Assembly: GCA_046349035.1 (NCBI GenBank)
Contig: JAXMDC010000002.1
Span: forward strand, 1,054,001-1,118,000
Direction: 5' to 3'
Source of the DNA: JAXMDC01 sp046349035
GTDB taxonomy: Bacteria > Pseudomonadota > Alphaproteobacteria > Rhizobiales > Kaistiaceae
DNA: 64,000 bases
Shown here: positions 25,769 through 35,910 of the stretch, piece after piece
Layout of the letters: each line of letters opens with the position of its first letter
How positions within the stretch are numbered: the first letter of the stretch is position 1
The notes under the pieces: generated by a model
The model's input: the letters and a program-made list of their open reading frames with translations, nothing else
What the model was told of the DNA's origin: nothing
The model's database searches: none
Position numbers and translations under genes: made by a program

Positions 25769-27919
25769 ATGCCCGACCAATCACCGCCCCAGTTCAGCGT
25801 GAACGAGATTCGCCGGGCCGAGGAACAGCTTCGTCGTGCCGATGCGCTTTTGCGCAGCGGTGATCCGGAGGGTACGCTAAAGGCGCTGGACGGCGGCGGC
25901 GAAGCGGCCAAGAACCACCCGGTCGGACAGATCCTGGCGGGCCATGCCCTCATGGGGTTGGGGCGAATAGCGGACGCTGTAAACGTCCTACAGGAAGCGG
26001 CAACCGCAGCACCCAACAACCCGGATATTCGCTACGGACTTGCCCTTGCATTGCAGCAGACGCGGCGGCCCGACGAAGCGTTGGCCGCGTACGATGCGGC
26101 ACTAAAACTGCGGCCGGATTTTCCCGTCGCCGCCCTCAACCGTGCTGTGTTGCTGCTCCAGCGCGGACGTCCGGCCGAGGCGCTCGCTGCATGCGACCGC
26201 CTCCTTGCCCGGCACCCGGCTCTGGCCGAAGCGCATTACAACCGAGGACTGGTGCTGCAGAGCATCGGTCGCCGGCCGGAAGCGCTCGCCGCGCTCGACT
26301 CTGCCTTGCGGCACAATCCGGCTTTCATCGCCGCCGCCTTCAATCGTGGCGTTGTGCTGCAAGGATTGAAGCGGCTGGACGAGGCGCTTGCCGCGTTCGA
26401 CGCCGTACTCGTTCAGCAGCCAGACAGCACCGAGGCGCTGCTGAACCGCGGCGAGGTCCTCAGGCGCCTTAAACGGTTTGATGACGCGCTGGCATGCTTT
26501 GATCGAGCCATCGAGCTGCAACCGAATTTTGCCGAAGCGGATTTCAACCGCGCATTCACGCTCCGCGAATTGAACCGTCTCGACGACGCGCTGGAAGCGC
26601 TGAACCGCCTTCTCTCCCTGCATCCCGACCACGTCGAGGGTCTGATCAATCGCGGGGCGCTGTTCAAACAGATGAAGCGCCTCCCCGAAGCCTTGGCGGA
26701 CTATGACCGAGCAGTAGCTCTGCGGCCGCAATCCCCCGACGCTCACTACGGCCGCGGCTTCGTATTGGCGCAGATGGAAAGGCCGGCCGAAGCCTTAACG
26801 GAATTCGATGCGGCCATAGCCGCCGATCCGACGCGGGCACTCTCTACTTCGGCAATGTCGCAATACGACCGCGGCGGGGTTCTGGCGATCCTCGGCCGTT
26901 ACGACGAGTCGGAACAGGCCTATCGCGACGCCCTCCGTCTCGATCCGGACTTTGCCGAGGCCCACTTTGGCCTTGCGGCACAGCTGCTCGCGCGTGGCGA
27001 ATTGTCGGAAGCTTGGCCGCACTACGAACATCGGCGTCTCACCGGTCGCTTCTATCTGAACGCCTTCAACGCCGACCTGATCCCCAAGACCGCGGATGCC
27101 GTCGCGGGCAAGAAAATCCTGATCTTCATGGAACAGGGGTTTGGCGACACCTTGCAATTCGCCCGCTTCCTGCGCCCGCTTGCGCGGATCGCCGGCGAAG
27201 TGACCTTCCTGACCGTGCCTGAACTCCACCGACTCCTCGCCAACTCCTTTCCCGATGTGATTTTCCGCAGCCGCGCCGACAAGACAGAGGATTTCGACTT
27301 CCGTATCCCGCTAATGAGCCTGCCGCGGCTGTTCAACACCGATCTCGAGACGATCCCGAAGGACTTCCCCTACATCGTGCCGTTTTCCGATCGCGTCGCT
27401 CGCTGGAAGGAACGGCTCGGCGACAGGGGATTCAAGGTCGGGGTCAACTGGCAGGGCAACCCGGCTTTTCTGGATGACAAGCGGCGTTCATCGCCGCTGC
27501 GGCACTTCCATCCCCTATCCAAGCTCGAAGGAGTGCGGCTGATCAGCATCCAGAAGATCCACGGTCTTGATCAATTGACGACCCTACCGGCTGGAATGAA
27601 CGTCGAGACGCTGGGCGAGGACTATGAGCCCGGCGGGCCCGACGCATTTCTCGACGCTTCGGCCGTCATGGCCAATCTGGATCTGGTCGTCTCATCCTGC
27701 ACGGCAATCCCGCATTTGGCCGGCGCCCTCGGCCGCCCAGTTTGGCTCGCCCTCCACACGGCATCGGAGTGGCGATGGCTTCGCAACCGCAGCGATTCGC
27801 CTTGGTATCCCAGCGCACGCTTGTTCCGGCAAAAACAAGCCGGCGACTGGGATTCGGTGTTCGAGGAGATGGCGCTCGCCTTGGCGGCGCAATTGCCCGG
27901 CAATCCGGCAAACGGCTAA
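25769..27919 (+). CDS. TPR-repeat protein with C-terminal glycosyltransferase-like domain
   Basis: A 716-residue protein. Residues about 15-425 are a long array of TPRs (units such as EALAAYDAALKLRPDFPVAA repeat roughly every 34 residues). Residues about 445-705 resemble the GT9-like domain often fused to TPRs in alphaproteobacteria: KKILIFMEQGFGDTLQFARF, FKVGVNWQGNPAF and VVSSCTAIPHLAGALGRPVW. No membrane segment is seen. It may glycosylate or bind a protein partner selected by the TPRs. It is distinct from the two SPINDLY-type proteins upstream, whose catalytic domain is GT41-like. Lies 23 nt after nrsF, possibly co-transcribed. Confidence 0.78.
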   Translation: MPDQSPPQFSVNEIRRAEEQLRRADALLRSGDPEGTLKALDGGGEAAKNHPVGQILAGHALMGLGRIADAVNVLQEAATAAPNNPDIRYGLALALQQTRRPDEALAAYDAALKLRPDFPVAALNRAVLLLQRGRPAEALAACDRLLARHPALAEAHYNRGLVLQSIGRRPEALAALDSALRHNPAFIAAAFNRGVVLQGLKRLDEALAAFDAVLVQQPDSTEALLNRGEVLRRLKRFDDALACFDRAIELQPNFAEADFNRAFTLRELNRLDDALEALNRLLSLHPDHVEGLINRGALFKQMKRLPEALADYDRAVALRPQSPDAHYGRGFVLAQMERPAEALTEFDAAIAADPTRALSTSAMSQYDRGGVLAILGRYDESEQAYRDALRLDPDFAEAHFGLAAQLLARGELSEAWPHYEHRRLTGRFYLNAFNADLIPKTADAVAGKKILIFMEQGFGDTLQFARFLRPLARIAGEVTFLTVPELHRLLANSFPDVIFRSRADKTEDFDFRIPLMSLPRLFNTDLETIPKDFPYIVPFSDRVARWKERLGDRGFKVGVNWQGNPAFLDDKRRSSPLRHFHPLSKLEGVRLISIQKIHGLDQLTTLPAGMNVETLGEDYEPGGPDAFLDASAVMANLDLVVSSCTAIPHLAGALGRPVWLALHTASEWRWLRNRSDSPWYPSARLFRQKQAGDWDSVFEEMALALAAQLPGNPANG

Positions 27920-27953
27920 GTTGGACGCAACCCGGACGAAACGGCGGGGCGGC

Positions 27954-28631
27954 CTACGAGGACGCTTGAACGCCCGGCAAGTTCCGGCAAATGACGCTTC
28001 CGGGAACCGCCCCCGCCTTCCGCGCCACGCGAGCCGAGTCGGTGGCTGCGACCACCATCGCCACGACCCTGCCGTCGGCTCCGAGCACTGGGCCTCCGCT
28101 CATCCCCGGGAAAGCGTTCTTCGTAAGGATGACCAAGCTCGGCCACTCTCCGACGCGCTGCACGCCTTCGGCAACTGCGCCCGTCATCACCACGAATTCG
28201 CGGCCAAATGGGTGTCCGACAATTTCGATCGGCATTCCAACCGGGGGTTCGCGGCAAGAAAGCGGAGACACCTTCATGTTGGAAGGCGTGCGGACGGTCA
28301 CAAAAGCAAGATCAACCCCGGCAATCGCTTCCTCGACCTGGCCGATCAGTTCGCGGCCTTGATCGTCGCGCACTAGAACATTTCGCTCCGTCGCCACAAC
28401 ATGCGCCGCAGTCAGTATCAGTCCGGGTTCAATCTGAACTCCGGCACCGAGGTGACCGTCATTTCGGCGAATTATCTCGACAGTGGAACCCGCCGCTTTG
28501 GCCGCGCCCGCTGCGCCGCCCTCGGAAGTTGGGTCGTCGGCCCATGCGCTGACCGCGCCAAGGCCAAGTGCAAACGCCAATGACGCGGCACCCCACTTGC
28601 TCGTTGAACGCGGAGACCCCGCTCTGTCCAT
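27954..28631 (-). CDS. Secreted trypsin-like serine protease
   Basis: A 225-residue chymotrypsin-fold protease. The signal peptide ends AVSAWA, so it is exported, probably to the periplasm. The triad is visible: His77 in LTAAHVVA, Asp107 in AGVDLAFV and Ser178 in FPGMSGGPV. There is no PDZ domain, unlike DegP-type proteases. Two cysteines (one in LSCREPP, one near the C-terminus in VICRNL) could form a disulfide. The start at 28631 was chosen because it gives a clean signal peptide and has a GAGGAG site. The natural substrate is unknown. Ends convergently with the TPR-glycosyltransferase gene. Confidence 0.85.
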   Translation of the reverse strand: MDRAGSPRSTSKWGAASLAFALGLGAVSAWADDPTSEGGAAGAAKAAGSTVEIIRRNDGHLGAGVQIEPGLILTAAHVVATERNVLVRDDQGRELIGQVEEAIAGVDLAFVTVRTPSNMKVSPLSCREPPVGMPIEIVGHPFGREFVVMTGAVAEGVQRVGEWPSLVILTKNAFPGMSGGPVLGADGRVVAMVVAATDSARVARKAGAVPGSVICRNLPGVQASS

Positions 28632-28876
28632 CAAAAGCTCCTCAAAAAGGCTCTTACGACGGCAATTCCAACGTCCCAATCCGCTTTCGGCTCCCGACTC
28701 CGCGCCCCCTGCGCGAAGAAACGTTCAGCGCCTGTTCCTTCCCAAATCTGTGGCTAGTCGACGCCCTGATTCCTAATGCTTTGATACCAAGACTACACGG
28801 ATTTGCCAGACCACGCGTGTTCCGTTCGCAACAGTCTGCCGATTTTCACGCATTGCTCAAGCGCGTCAACGCCGCG

Positions 28877-28908
28877 CGGCCCCCGGAAGGTTCGGCCCCC
28901 GGAAGGTA
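28877..28908. repeat. 16-bp tandem duplication
   Basis: CGGCCCCCGGAAGGTT at 28877-28892 is followed directly by CGGCCCCCGGAAGGTA at 28893-28908, identical at 15 of 16 positions. It lies just beyond the stop of the small Sel1 gene within the roughly 300-nt gap before the protease gene. That gap otherwise shows no gene or RNA to me. It looks like a recent slippage or duplication product. Confidence 0.7.
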
Positions 28909-28930
28909 TGGTGTGGCTCCGATTTTCCGC

Positions 28931-29200
28931 CTAGTGGGCGCGGAGCCACTCGCGCGCTGCGCGCTGTGCCGCCGAAATCTCGGCAGCCGACAACTCGCTG
29001 GCAATCTCCTGCCGGCGCTGCGCCGCTTCTTGGTTGCCGCGTAGCGCTGCTAGATTGAACCACTTATGTGCCGCAACCAGATCCTGTGCCACGTCGCGAC
29101 CGGTCGCGTAGGTGATACCCAATTGATAGAAGGTCTCGCCGCTCGGCGCGACTTGGGCCATCGGCGCCATTTCGGCGCCGGTCATTTCAAAGCGTGCCAT
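28931..29200 (-). CDS. Small Sel1-repeat protein
   Basis: An 89-residue protein that is mostly one Sel1-like (TPR-related) repeat: FYQLGITYATGRDVAQDLVA then AHKWFNLAALRGNQEAAQRR. A helical C-terminus (AAEISAAQRAAREWLRAH) completes it. The N-terminus MARFEMTGAEMAPMAQ is not a signal peptide, so it is probably cytoplasmic. The ATG at 29200 was chosen because a GGGGA site lies at the right spacing and the upstream extension is arginine-rich noise. Such proteins bind other proteins; the partner is unknown. It stands alone, about 300 nt before the protease gene on the same strand. Confidence 0.72.
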   Translation of the reverse strand: MARFEMTGAEMAPMAQVAPSGETFYQLGITYATGRDVAQDLVAAHKWFNLAALRGNQEAAQRRQEIASELSAAEISAAQRAAREWLRAH

Positions 29201-29704
29201 GTCTAATCCCCGTTCCCTGTTGATGCGTCCGAACCGTCCTTCCAACGGTTCCCCGACATCCAGAAGTCTCGCGGTCGGCGCTGAATCCGCCGTTAAGACT
29301 TGGCGTTAATTTCACCACAACGCCGAGTTAAGCTGGGTTTAACTCTCCGCCGCTGAACCAGGACTGAATGTTCTGTTGTCCCGGCAGGCCGGGTCGCCGC
29401 CGGAAATGTTGAAAATCTCCGTGTTCTGGTGATTTCGGTCCAGGCCGGTCGCCCCTGAACAGCCGGCCGGAACGCTCGCCCGCTATCGATCAAGACGAGA
29501 GGTGTGGATAAAACAAGGACCATCTTACGATGGGAAGACGATTCCGATCCGCCGCCAGTAAGGAAAAGTATATGTCGAGAGTCGCGTCAGAAATGTTGTG
29601 AGAAGAACTTCCTCGCCACTTCGTCGTTAGCCGACTGGTTCCCGTCTCAGCAAACCGATTGCCAAGGTCGTCTCCCGTGCTAGAGGACGGCGGGAGGTCG
29701 CACC
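29201..29704. other. Intergenic region between divergent Sel1 and periplasmic cupin genes
   Basis: About 500 nt with lower GC than its surroundings. It must hold both divergent promoters. A CCATC-TTAC-GATGG hairpin lies near 29521-29534. I found no convincing coding frame, tRNA or recognisable RNA. The size is large for this compact chromosome, so a small RNA or regulatory sites cannot be excluded. Confidence 0.4.
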
Positions 29705-30091
29705 ATGTCCGTCGCACGCGCGCTTACTGCAGCCTTCGCTCTTTCGCTCCTGCCACTGACCGCGGCGGCACAGGACATAACCCGCGTACCGCTCCAAGCC
29801 TACCGCGTGCCCGGGGTGGCCACCGATGTCATCACCGTGCTTTCCGAGCTCTTGCCGGATCGAACCACGGGCCGCCATACGCATCCGGGCGTCGAAATGA
29901 CCTACGTCACCGAAGGCGAGATTGTCTTGAAGATCGACGGACAGGCGGAGCGCGTGGTGAAGGCCGGCGAGTCGTATCTCGTGGAAAGCGGCGTCGCCCA
30001 CGAAATTGTCGCCGGCCCCTCGAAAAATGCCAAAATTGTCATCACCTTCGTAGTCGCGCGCGGACAATTGGTAACGACGACCTTGCCCTGA
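29705..30091 (+). CDS. Periplasmic small cupin
   Basis: A 128-residue exported single-domain cupin. The signal peptide (MSVARALTAAFALSLLPLTAAAQ) is clear. Cupin motif 1 reads GRHTHPGVEMTYVTEGEIVL, with two His and a Glu in metal-ligand positions, and motif 2 includes GESYLVESGVAHEI with the third His. Family members bind a metal and range from sensors to isomerases and dioxygenases, so the substrate cannot be named. It is followed about 110 nt later by parE on the same strand, with no evident functional link. Distinct from the longer cytoplasmic cupin in the suf operon. Confidence 0.8.
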   Translation: MSVARALTAAFALSLLPLTAAAQDITRVPLQAYRVPGVATDVITVLSELLPDRTTGRHTHPGVEMTYVTEGEIVLKIDGQAERVVKAGESYLVESGVAHEIVAGPSKNAKIVITFVVARGQLVTTTLP

Positions 30092-30199
30092 GCCCACCGG
30101 CAATTGGCGCACAGTCTCGGCTTCGCCCCTTACCGGTCGTCTGTCAAACTGGCTGGGGCGATTCGGCGTCGCCGGCCCTCTCCCTCAAGAAGCGATGGC

Positions 30200-32260
30200 A
30201 TGACCGACTCTGACGACCTTTTTTCCGAAATGGATCGCCCCGGCCGCGGCGGTTCGCGCGGCAAGGGCGGTGCCGACAAGACGGCTCAGTCGAAAACAAA
30301 GGGCGGACGGGCGCCATCCGCCTTTGCCAGCGATCCAAGCTACTCGGCAGCTGATATCGAGGTACTGGAAGGGCTCGAGCCGGTTCGCCGGCGGCCCGGA
30401 ATGTACATCGGCGGCACTGACGAGAAGGCGATGCATCACCTCTTCGCCGAGATCATCGACAACTCGATGGACGAAGCGGTCGCTGGGCATGCCAATTTCA
30501 TCGAGGTCGAACTCGACGCCGAAGGCTACCTGACGGTCACCGACAACGGCCGCGGAATCCCGGTTGAGCCGCACCCCAAGTTTCCCGGCCGCTCCACCCT
30601 TGAAGTGATCATGACCGTCCTCCACTCGGGCGGGAAATTCAATTCCAAGGTCTACGAGACATCGGGCGGCCTTCACGGCGTCGGCCTCTCGGTGGTTAAC
30701 GCGCTGTCCGAGACGCTGGAAGCCGAAGTGGCACGGGGGCGACGCCTTTACCGCCAAGTCTTTTCGCGCGGCGTGCCGCAAGGCCCCCTCAAGGAATTGG
30801 GAGAGGTTCAGAACCGCCGGGGCACGCGCATCCGCTTTCGACCCGATCCGACTATCTTCGGCAGCGCCGCCCGCTGGCGGCCGGAGCGCCTCTTCCCCGC
30901 CGCGCGGTCCAAGGCGTATCTTTTTGGTGGCGTCGAAATCCGCTGGTCGGCAGCCGAATCCCTTCTCGCCGGCAAGAGCGACATCCCGGCGAAAGCCGTG
31001 TTTCATTTCCCGGGTGGTCTGCGCGATTTCCTGGCCGCCGAACTCGGCTCCGAGACTCCGGTTACTGAGGTCTTTGCCGGGCGCGCCGGCCCCCGGAACG
31101 GGCATGGGGCTGTCGAGTGGGCGGTCGGTTGGTTCGGCGGTGACGGCTATCACCGCTCCTACTGCAACACCATTCCAACGCCGGAAGGCGGGACGCACGA
31201 AGCCGGCTTGCGCGCCGCGCTCCTGCGCGGCCTGAAGGCGCACGGCGAGCGGACCGGCAACAAGCGGGCGCAGATCATCACAGGCGATGACGTGATGACC
31301 TCGGCAGCCGCCCTCCTGTCGGTCTTCATCCGCGAGCCGGAATTCGTTGGCCAAACCAAAGACCGCCTCGCCTCCACCGATGCGACCCGCATTGTCGAAG
31401 CGGCCATTCGCGATCCCTTTGACCACTGGCTGACCGCCTCCCCCGGCGAGGCAGCCAAACTGCTGGACTGGGTCATCGAGCGCGGCGAGGAGCGGCTCCG
31501 CCGCCGGCAGGAGAAGGAGGTCGGGCGAAAGACCGCCGTGCGCAAGCTTCGCCTCCCCGGGAAGCTTGCCGATTGCAGCGCGACAGCCAAAGGCGGCACG
31601 GAGATTTTCATTGTTGAAGGCGACTCCGCCGGCGGCTCAGCCAAGCAGGCGCGCGATCGCATCAGCCAGGCGATCCTGCCGCTCCGCGGGAAGATCCTGA
31701 ACGTCGCCAATGCCGGCCGCGACAAGCTCGCTCAGAATCAACAATTGGCCGACCTGATCCAAGCGCTCGGTGTTCACACCGGCGCTGCCTACCGCTCCGA
31801 CGACCTGCGCTACGATCGCGTGATCATCATGACCGATGCCGACGTGGACGGTGCGCACATCGCCTCGCTGCTGATCACGTTTTTCTTCCGCGAGATGCCC
31901 GACCTGATCCGCGGCGGCCATCTCTATCTCGCCGTGCCGCCGCTCTATCGGTTGAGTCAGGGGGGCAAGAACGCCTACGCTCGCGACGACGCCCATCGTG
32001 ACGAACTCATGCGCACCACCTTCGCCGGGCGCGGCAAGGTCGAGGTCTCGCGCTTCAAAGGGCTCGGCGAGATGATGCCGGCCCAACTGAAGGAGACGAC
32101 CATGGACCCGGCGCGCCGCACGCTTCTGCGGGTAGAGATCGCCGAGGGCGAGGGCAGCGCCACCGGACAGGTCGTGGAGAGCCTGATGGGCAACCGCCCC
32201 GAGGAGCGCTTCCGTTTTATTCAGGAGCGGGCGGCTTTCGCCACCGATCTGGACCTCTAG
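30200..32260 (+). CDS. parE: DNA topoisomerase IV subunit B
   Basis: ParE is the ATPase subunit of topoisomerase IV and pairs with ParC encoded at the left end of the window. The 686-residue protein has the GHKL ATP site (EIIDNSMDEAVAG, DNGRGIPV, GGLHGVGLSVVNALSE), a transducer domain and the TOPRIM region (IFIVEGDSAGGSAKQARDR and MTDADVDGAHI). It lacks the large insertion of some GyrB proteins, and the sequence favours ParE. An N-terminal basic, low-complexity stretch of about 50 residues precedes the ATPase domain. The ATG at 30200 was chosen over an upstream in-frame extension with no conserved residues. Confidence 0.94.
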   Translation: MTDSDDLFSEMDRPGRGGSRGKGGADKTAQSKTKGGRAPSAFASDPSYSAADIEVLEGLEPVRRRPGMYIGGTDEKAMHHLFAEIIDNSMDEAVAGHANFIEVELDAEGYLTVTDNGRGIPVEPHPKFPGRSTLEVIMTVLHSGGKFNSKVYETSGGLHGVGLSVVNALSETLEAEVARGRRLYRQVFSRGVPQGPLKELGEVQNRRGTRIRFRPDPTIFGSAARWRPERLFPAARSKAYLFGGVEIRWSAAESLLAGKSDIPAKAVFHFPGGLRDFLAAELGSETPVTEVFAGRAGPRNGHGAVEWAVGWFGGDGYHRSYCNTIPTPEGGTHEAGLRAALLRGLKAHGERTGNKRAQIITGDDVMTSAAALLSVFIREPEFVGQTKDRLASTDATRIVEAAIRDPFDHWLTASPGEAAKLLDWVIERGEERLRRRQEKEVGRKTAVRKLRLPGKLADCSATAKGGTEIFIVEGDSAGGSAKQARDRISQAILPLRGKILNVANAGRDKLAQNQQLADLIQALGVHTGAAYRSDDLRYDRVIIMTDADVDGAHIASLLITFFFREMPDLIRGGHLYLAVPPLYRLSQGGKNAYARDDAHRDELMRTTFAGRGKVEVSRFKGLGEMMPAQLKETTMDPARRTLLRVEIAEGEGSATGQVVESLMGNRPEERFRFIQERAAFATDLDL

Positions 32261-32278
32261 CGACGCGGAGTTGGAGTG

Positions 32279-32731
32279 ATGTCCCGCCTGTTACCGCCCA
32301 TGGCGGTTGTCATGATCGCGTTGTCCACATTTGCGGTCGGAACCGCACGGGCGGACGAGGTCGCCGATGCAGTTGCAGGATTCCCCGCGAACGTTGACGA
32401 ACTGAGAGTCGTAGGCGCATGGGGCGTCGGAGACTTTCGTGGCACCTACCGCCTGCTCGTTGCTCGCTCCGGCCCTCCTCCGGTCAAGGCGCGGCTTTTC
32501 GTGCAGTGGGTCGCTCTGGAAGTCGGTGGCAATGTCAAAGTGGAATCGAGCGTCGAGGTCGAAGAATTGGCAGCGCTCGATGCCGACATCGGCGCCATAA
32601 GAACCAAAGCGGAGCGCGACGGATTGCTCGTCTTCATCGACACGATCGGGGGCGATCCGGGTTCCCCACACAACTACGAACTCGCTCTCGGTCCCCCGGA
32701 TCAATACCGGTTCGGCCCGTTTACCAACTAG
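32279..32731 (+). CDS. Exported protein of unknown function
   Basis: A 150-residue protein with a signal peptide ending TFAVGTARA, so it is probably periplasmic. The mature part is about 125 residues with no motif that I recognise. It contains alternating strand-like segments (GTYRLLVAR, ARLFVQWVALEV) and no cysteines. The ATG at 32279 follows a GGAGTTGGAG stretch; a GTG sits directly before it. It starts 18 nt after parE, so the two are probably co-transcribed. I cannot assign a function. Confidence 0.65.
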   Translation: MSRLLPPMAVVMIALSTFAVGTARADEVADAVAGFPANVDELRVVGAWGVGDFRGTYRLLVARSGPPPVKARLFVQWVALEVGGNVKVESSVEVEELAALDADIGAIRTKAERDGLLVFIDTIGGDPGSPHNYELALGPPDQYRFGPFTN

Positions 32732-32837
32732 GATAACCATTGGCCGACAGGGCTGCGGCTAACCGCATATTGATCAACGCCACGATGTTTTTCGCAGTCG
32801 TCTTGTAGATGACTGGTGAAATGCGCATATTTGGCCT

Positions 32838-32856
32838 AAAGGTGTTGCGCCTTTTT
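32838..32856 (+). terminator. Possible rho-independent terminator before the helicase gene
   Basis: AAAGGTG-TTG-CGCCTTT forms a 7-bp stem (one G-T pair) followed by two more T residues, about 110 nt after the exported unknown and about 48 nt before the helicase ATG. It could end the parE transcript or act as a leader element of the helicase gene. The stem is short, so this is tentative. Confidence 0.4.
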
Positions 32857-32903
32857 CTCGAAAGCGGCGGCCGATACGCAGCCGCCAGTTGGTCCCCGCA
32901 CTG

Positions 32904-34388
<1,485 letters not shown>

Positions 34389-34478
34389 AAGTGCCACGTT
34401 AGGCGCGCTGCCAATATCTTAACGGCAACGCAACCCAATCCGGCTTAGATCGGTACACGACCTGCGGCGGAGGCCGGC

Positions 34479-35534
34479 GTGACCGATTACGAGGATGTCC
34501 TTCGGACAATAGGCTTCGGCGAAACGGCGCTCGGCCGGCTCCGGAAAGACCGGATTTCAGCCTTTCCGCGAAACTACGAGCTGCTTTACACCTACGCGAG
34601 CGGGTTTAACTTTAAGCTGAACCGAGCGATCGACGCGATCCTCGCTAATACTGGATCCTTGTCGGCCGCCGACATCCAGTCCCTTTATGACACGTTCCTT
34701 GCGCCGGGCCGGCTTGAAGAGAGGGTCGAGGAGGTCGGCAGCCGCGTCACCTCGGAGATCGGCGAACTGTCGCAACTGATCGCCGCTGCCCTCGCCGCCG
34801 GTGGAGAGTACGGATCGAGCTTGCGCGCCGGCGCCGCCGAACTGGAGGCTGCCGAAACTGCCTCCGCGGTAAAAAGCATCATTGGTCGTCTTGCGGCGGC
34901 GACGGCCAAAGCCGAAAATGAAAACCGCAAGCTCGAGGAGGATCTCGCTTCAGCGCAGCGTGAGATGAATCACCTTAAGGGCAGTCTCGAACTCATCCGC
35001 AACGAGGCCCTGACCGATCCGCTGACCACGCTGGGCAACCGCAAGCACTTCGACCAATCGATTGAGCGCGCTGCGGCCGACGCCGAGCGCGACAGAACCC
35101 CGCTCGCGCTTCTGATGATCGATGTGGACCTGTTCAAGCGCGTCAACGACACCTACGGGCACCAGACCGGCGATCAGGTGTTGCGCCTGGTCGGCATGGG
35201 GATCAAGCAAAGCATTAAGTCCAGCGACATCGCCTGCCGCTACGGCGGCGAGGAATTTGCCGTGATCATGCCGCGCACTCAGCTGGCGATGGCAGCTACG
35301 GTCGGCGACCGTATCCGCCAAGCCGTAGCCTCCCGCGAGTTGATCAAGCGGTCAACAAACGAGAACCTCGGCCGCGTCACCGTGTCCGTAGGCGCCGCAG
35401 CCTATGACGGTGGGGTTGGAATACAGGGCCTGGTCGGTGAGGCCGATGCTCGTCTCTACGCTGCCAAACGGGCGGGAAGGAATCGCGTTGTCGCCGCCGA
35501 TACACCGGGCGGCGAGGTCGAGCAGGTCGCTTAG
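34479..35534 (+). CDS. Diguanylate cyclase (GGDEF domain)
   Basis: A 351-residue protein that should make cyclic di-GMP from two GTPs. The C-terminal GGDEF domain (about residues 175-340) contains LTDPLTTLGNRK, a complete active site RYGGEEF and the AKRAGRNRV tail. The inhibitory site, normally RxxD five residues before GGEEF, reads KSSD (Lys247 to Asp250), so product inhibition may be weak or lost. The N-terminal 165 residues have no transmembrane segment and end in a coiled-coil-like helix (about 140-175); the sensory fold is not one that I recognise. It starts at GTG and ends convergently 1 nt from the TfoX-like gene. Confidence 0.9.
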   Translation: MTDYEDVLRTIGFGETALGRLRKDRISAFPRNYELLYTYASGFNFKLNRAIDAILANTGSLSAADIQSLYDTFLAPGRLEERVEEVGSRVTSEIGELSQLIAAALAAGGEYGSSLRAGAAELEAAETASAVKSIIGRLAAATAKAENENRKLEEDLASAQREMNHLKGSLELIRNEALTDPLTTLGNRKHFDQSIERAAADAERDRTPLALLMIDVDLFKRVNDTYGHQTGDQVLRLVGMGIKQSIKSSDIACRYGGEEFAVIMPRTQLAMAATVGDRIRQAVASRELIKRSTNENLGRVTVSVGAAAYDGGVGIQGLVGEADARLYAAKRAGRNRVVAADTPGGEVEQVA

Positions 35535-35535
35535 C

Positions 35536-35901
35536 CTACCCGACTTTGCGCTTGGTCTTGCGCGGACGCGTTGCGGCCGACTTTGCACGAACGGCAGCCG
35601 CAAAGGCCTTTAGCGCCCAGTCGACGAATTCCTCCGGTTCGTCGAACAAGCGCTCCGGCAGGAGGCGATAAGGCATGGTCATGACGCGATCACGCGCGGC
35701 ATAGCTCCACGTCGGGCAGCCCTCGGCCACGAAGCTTGGTTCGTTTTCCGCATCAGCGCGCAAGTAGAACCGCCCGTCGGCGATGAGCGCAAACATGATG
35801 CCTTCGCGGAAAAATCCGACACCACCGAACATCTTGCGGTGGCTGACGCCGCCGACCGGTTCACACAGTTCCACGAGCTGTTCCACCAGCCCATCGATCA
35901 T
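35536..35901 (-). CDS. TfoX N-terminal-domain family protein
   Basis: A 121-residue protein with the TfoX/Sxy N-terminal fold. The conserved RKMFGGVGFFREGIMFALI segment is present, followed by DGRFYLRAD. TfoX/Sxy regulates competence in Vibrio and Haemophilus, but short stand-alone members in alphaproteobacteria have no established role, so a competence function should not be assumed. The C-terminus is a Lys/Arg-rich tail (TRPRKTKRKVG). It lies 10 nt upstream-adjacent to the sufA stop, same strand, possibly a tail-end gene of the suf transcript. Confidence 0.8.
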   Translation of the reverse strand: MIDGLVEQLVELCEPVGGVSHRKMFGGVGFFREGIMFALIADGRFYLRADAENEPSFVAEGCPTWSYAARDRVMTMPYRLLPERLFDEPEEFVDWALKAFAAAVRAKSAATRPRKTKRKVG

Positions 35902-35910
35902 GGGCGCAGG

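Noticed and set aside
35536..35901. Competence regulator Sxy/TfoX role
   Set aside because: Only the N-terminal domain is present, and short alphaproteobacterial members have no shown competence role.
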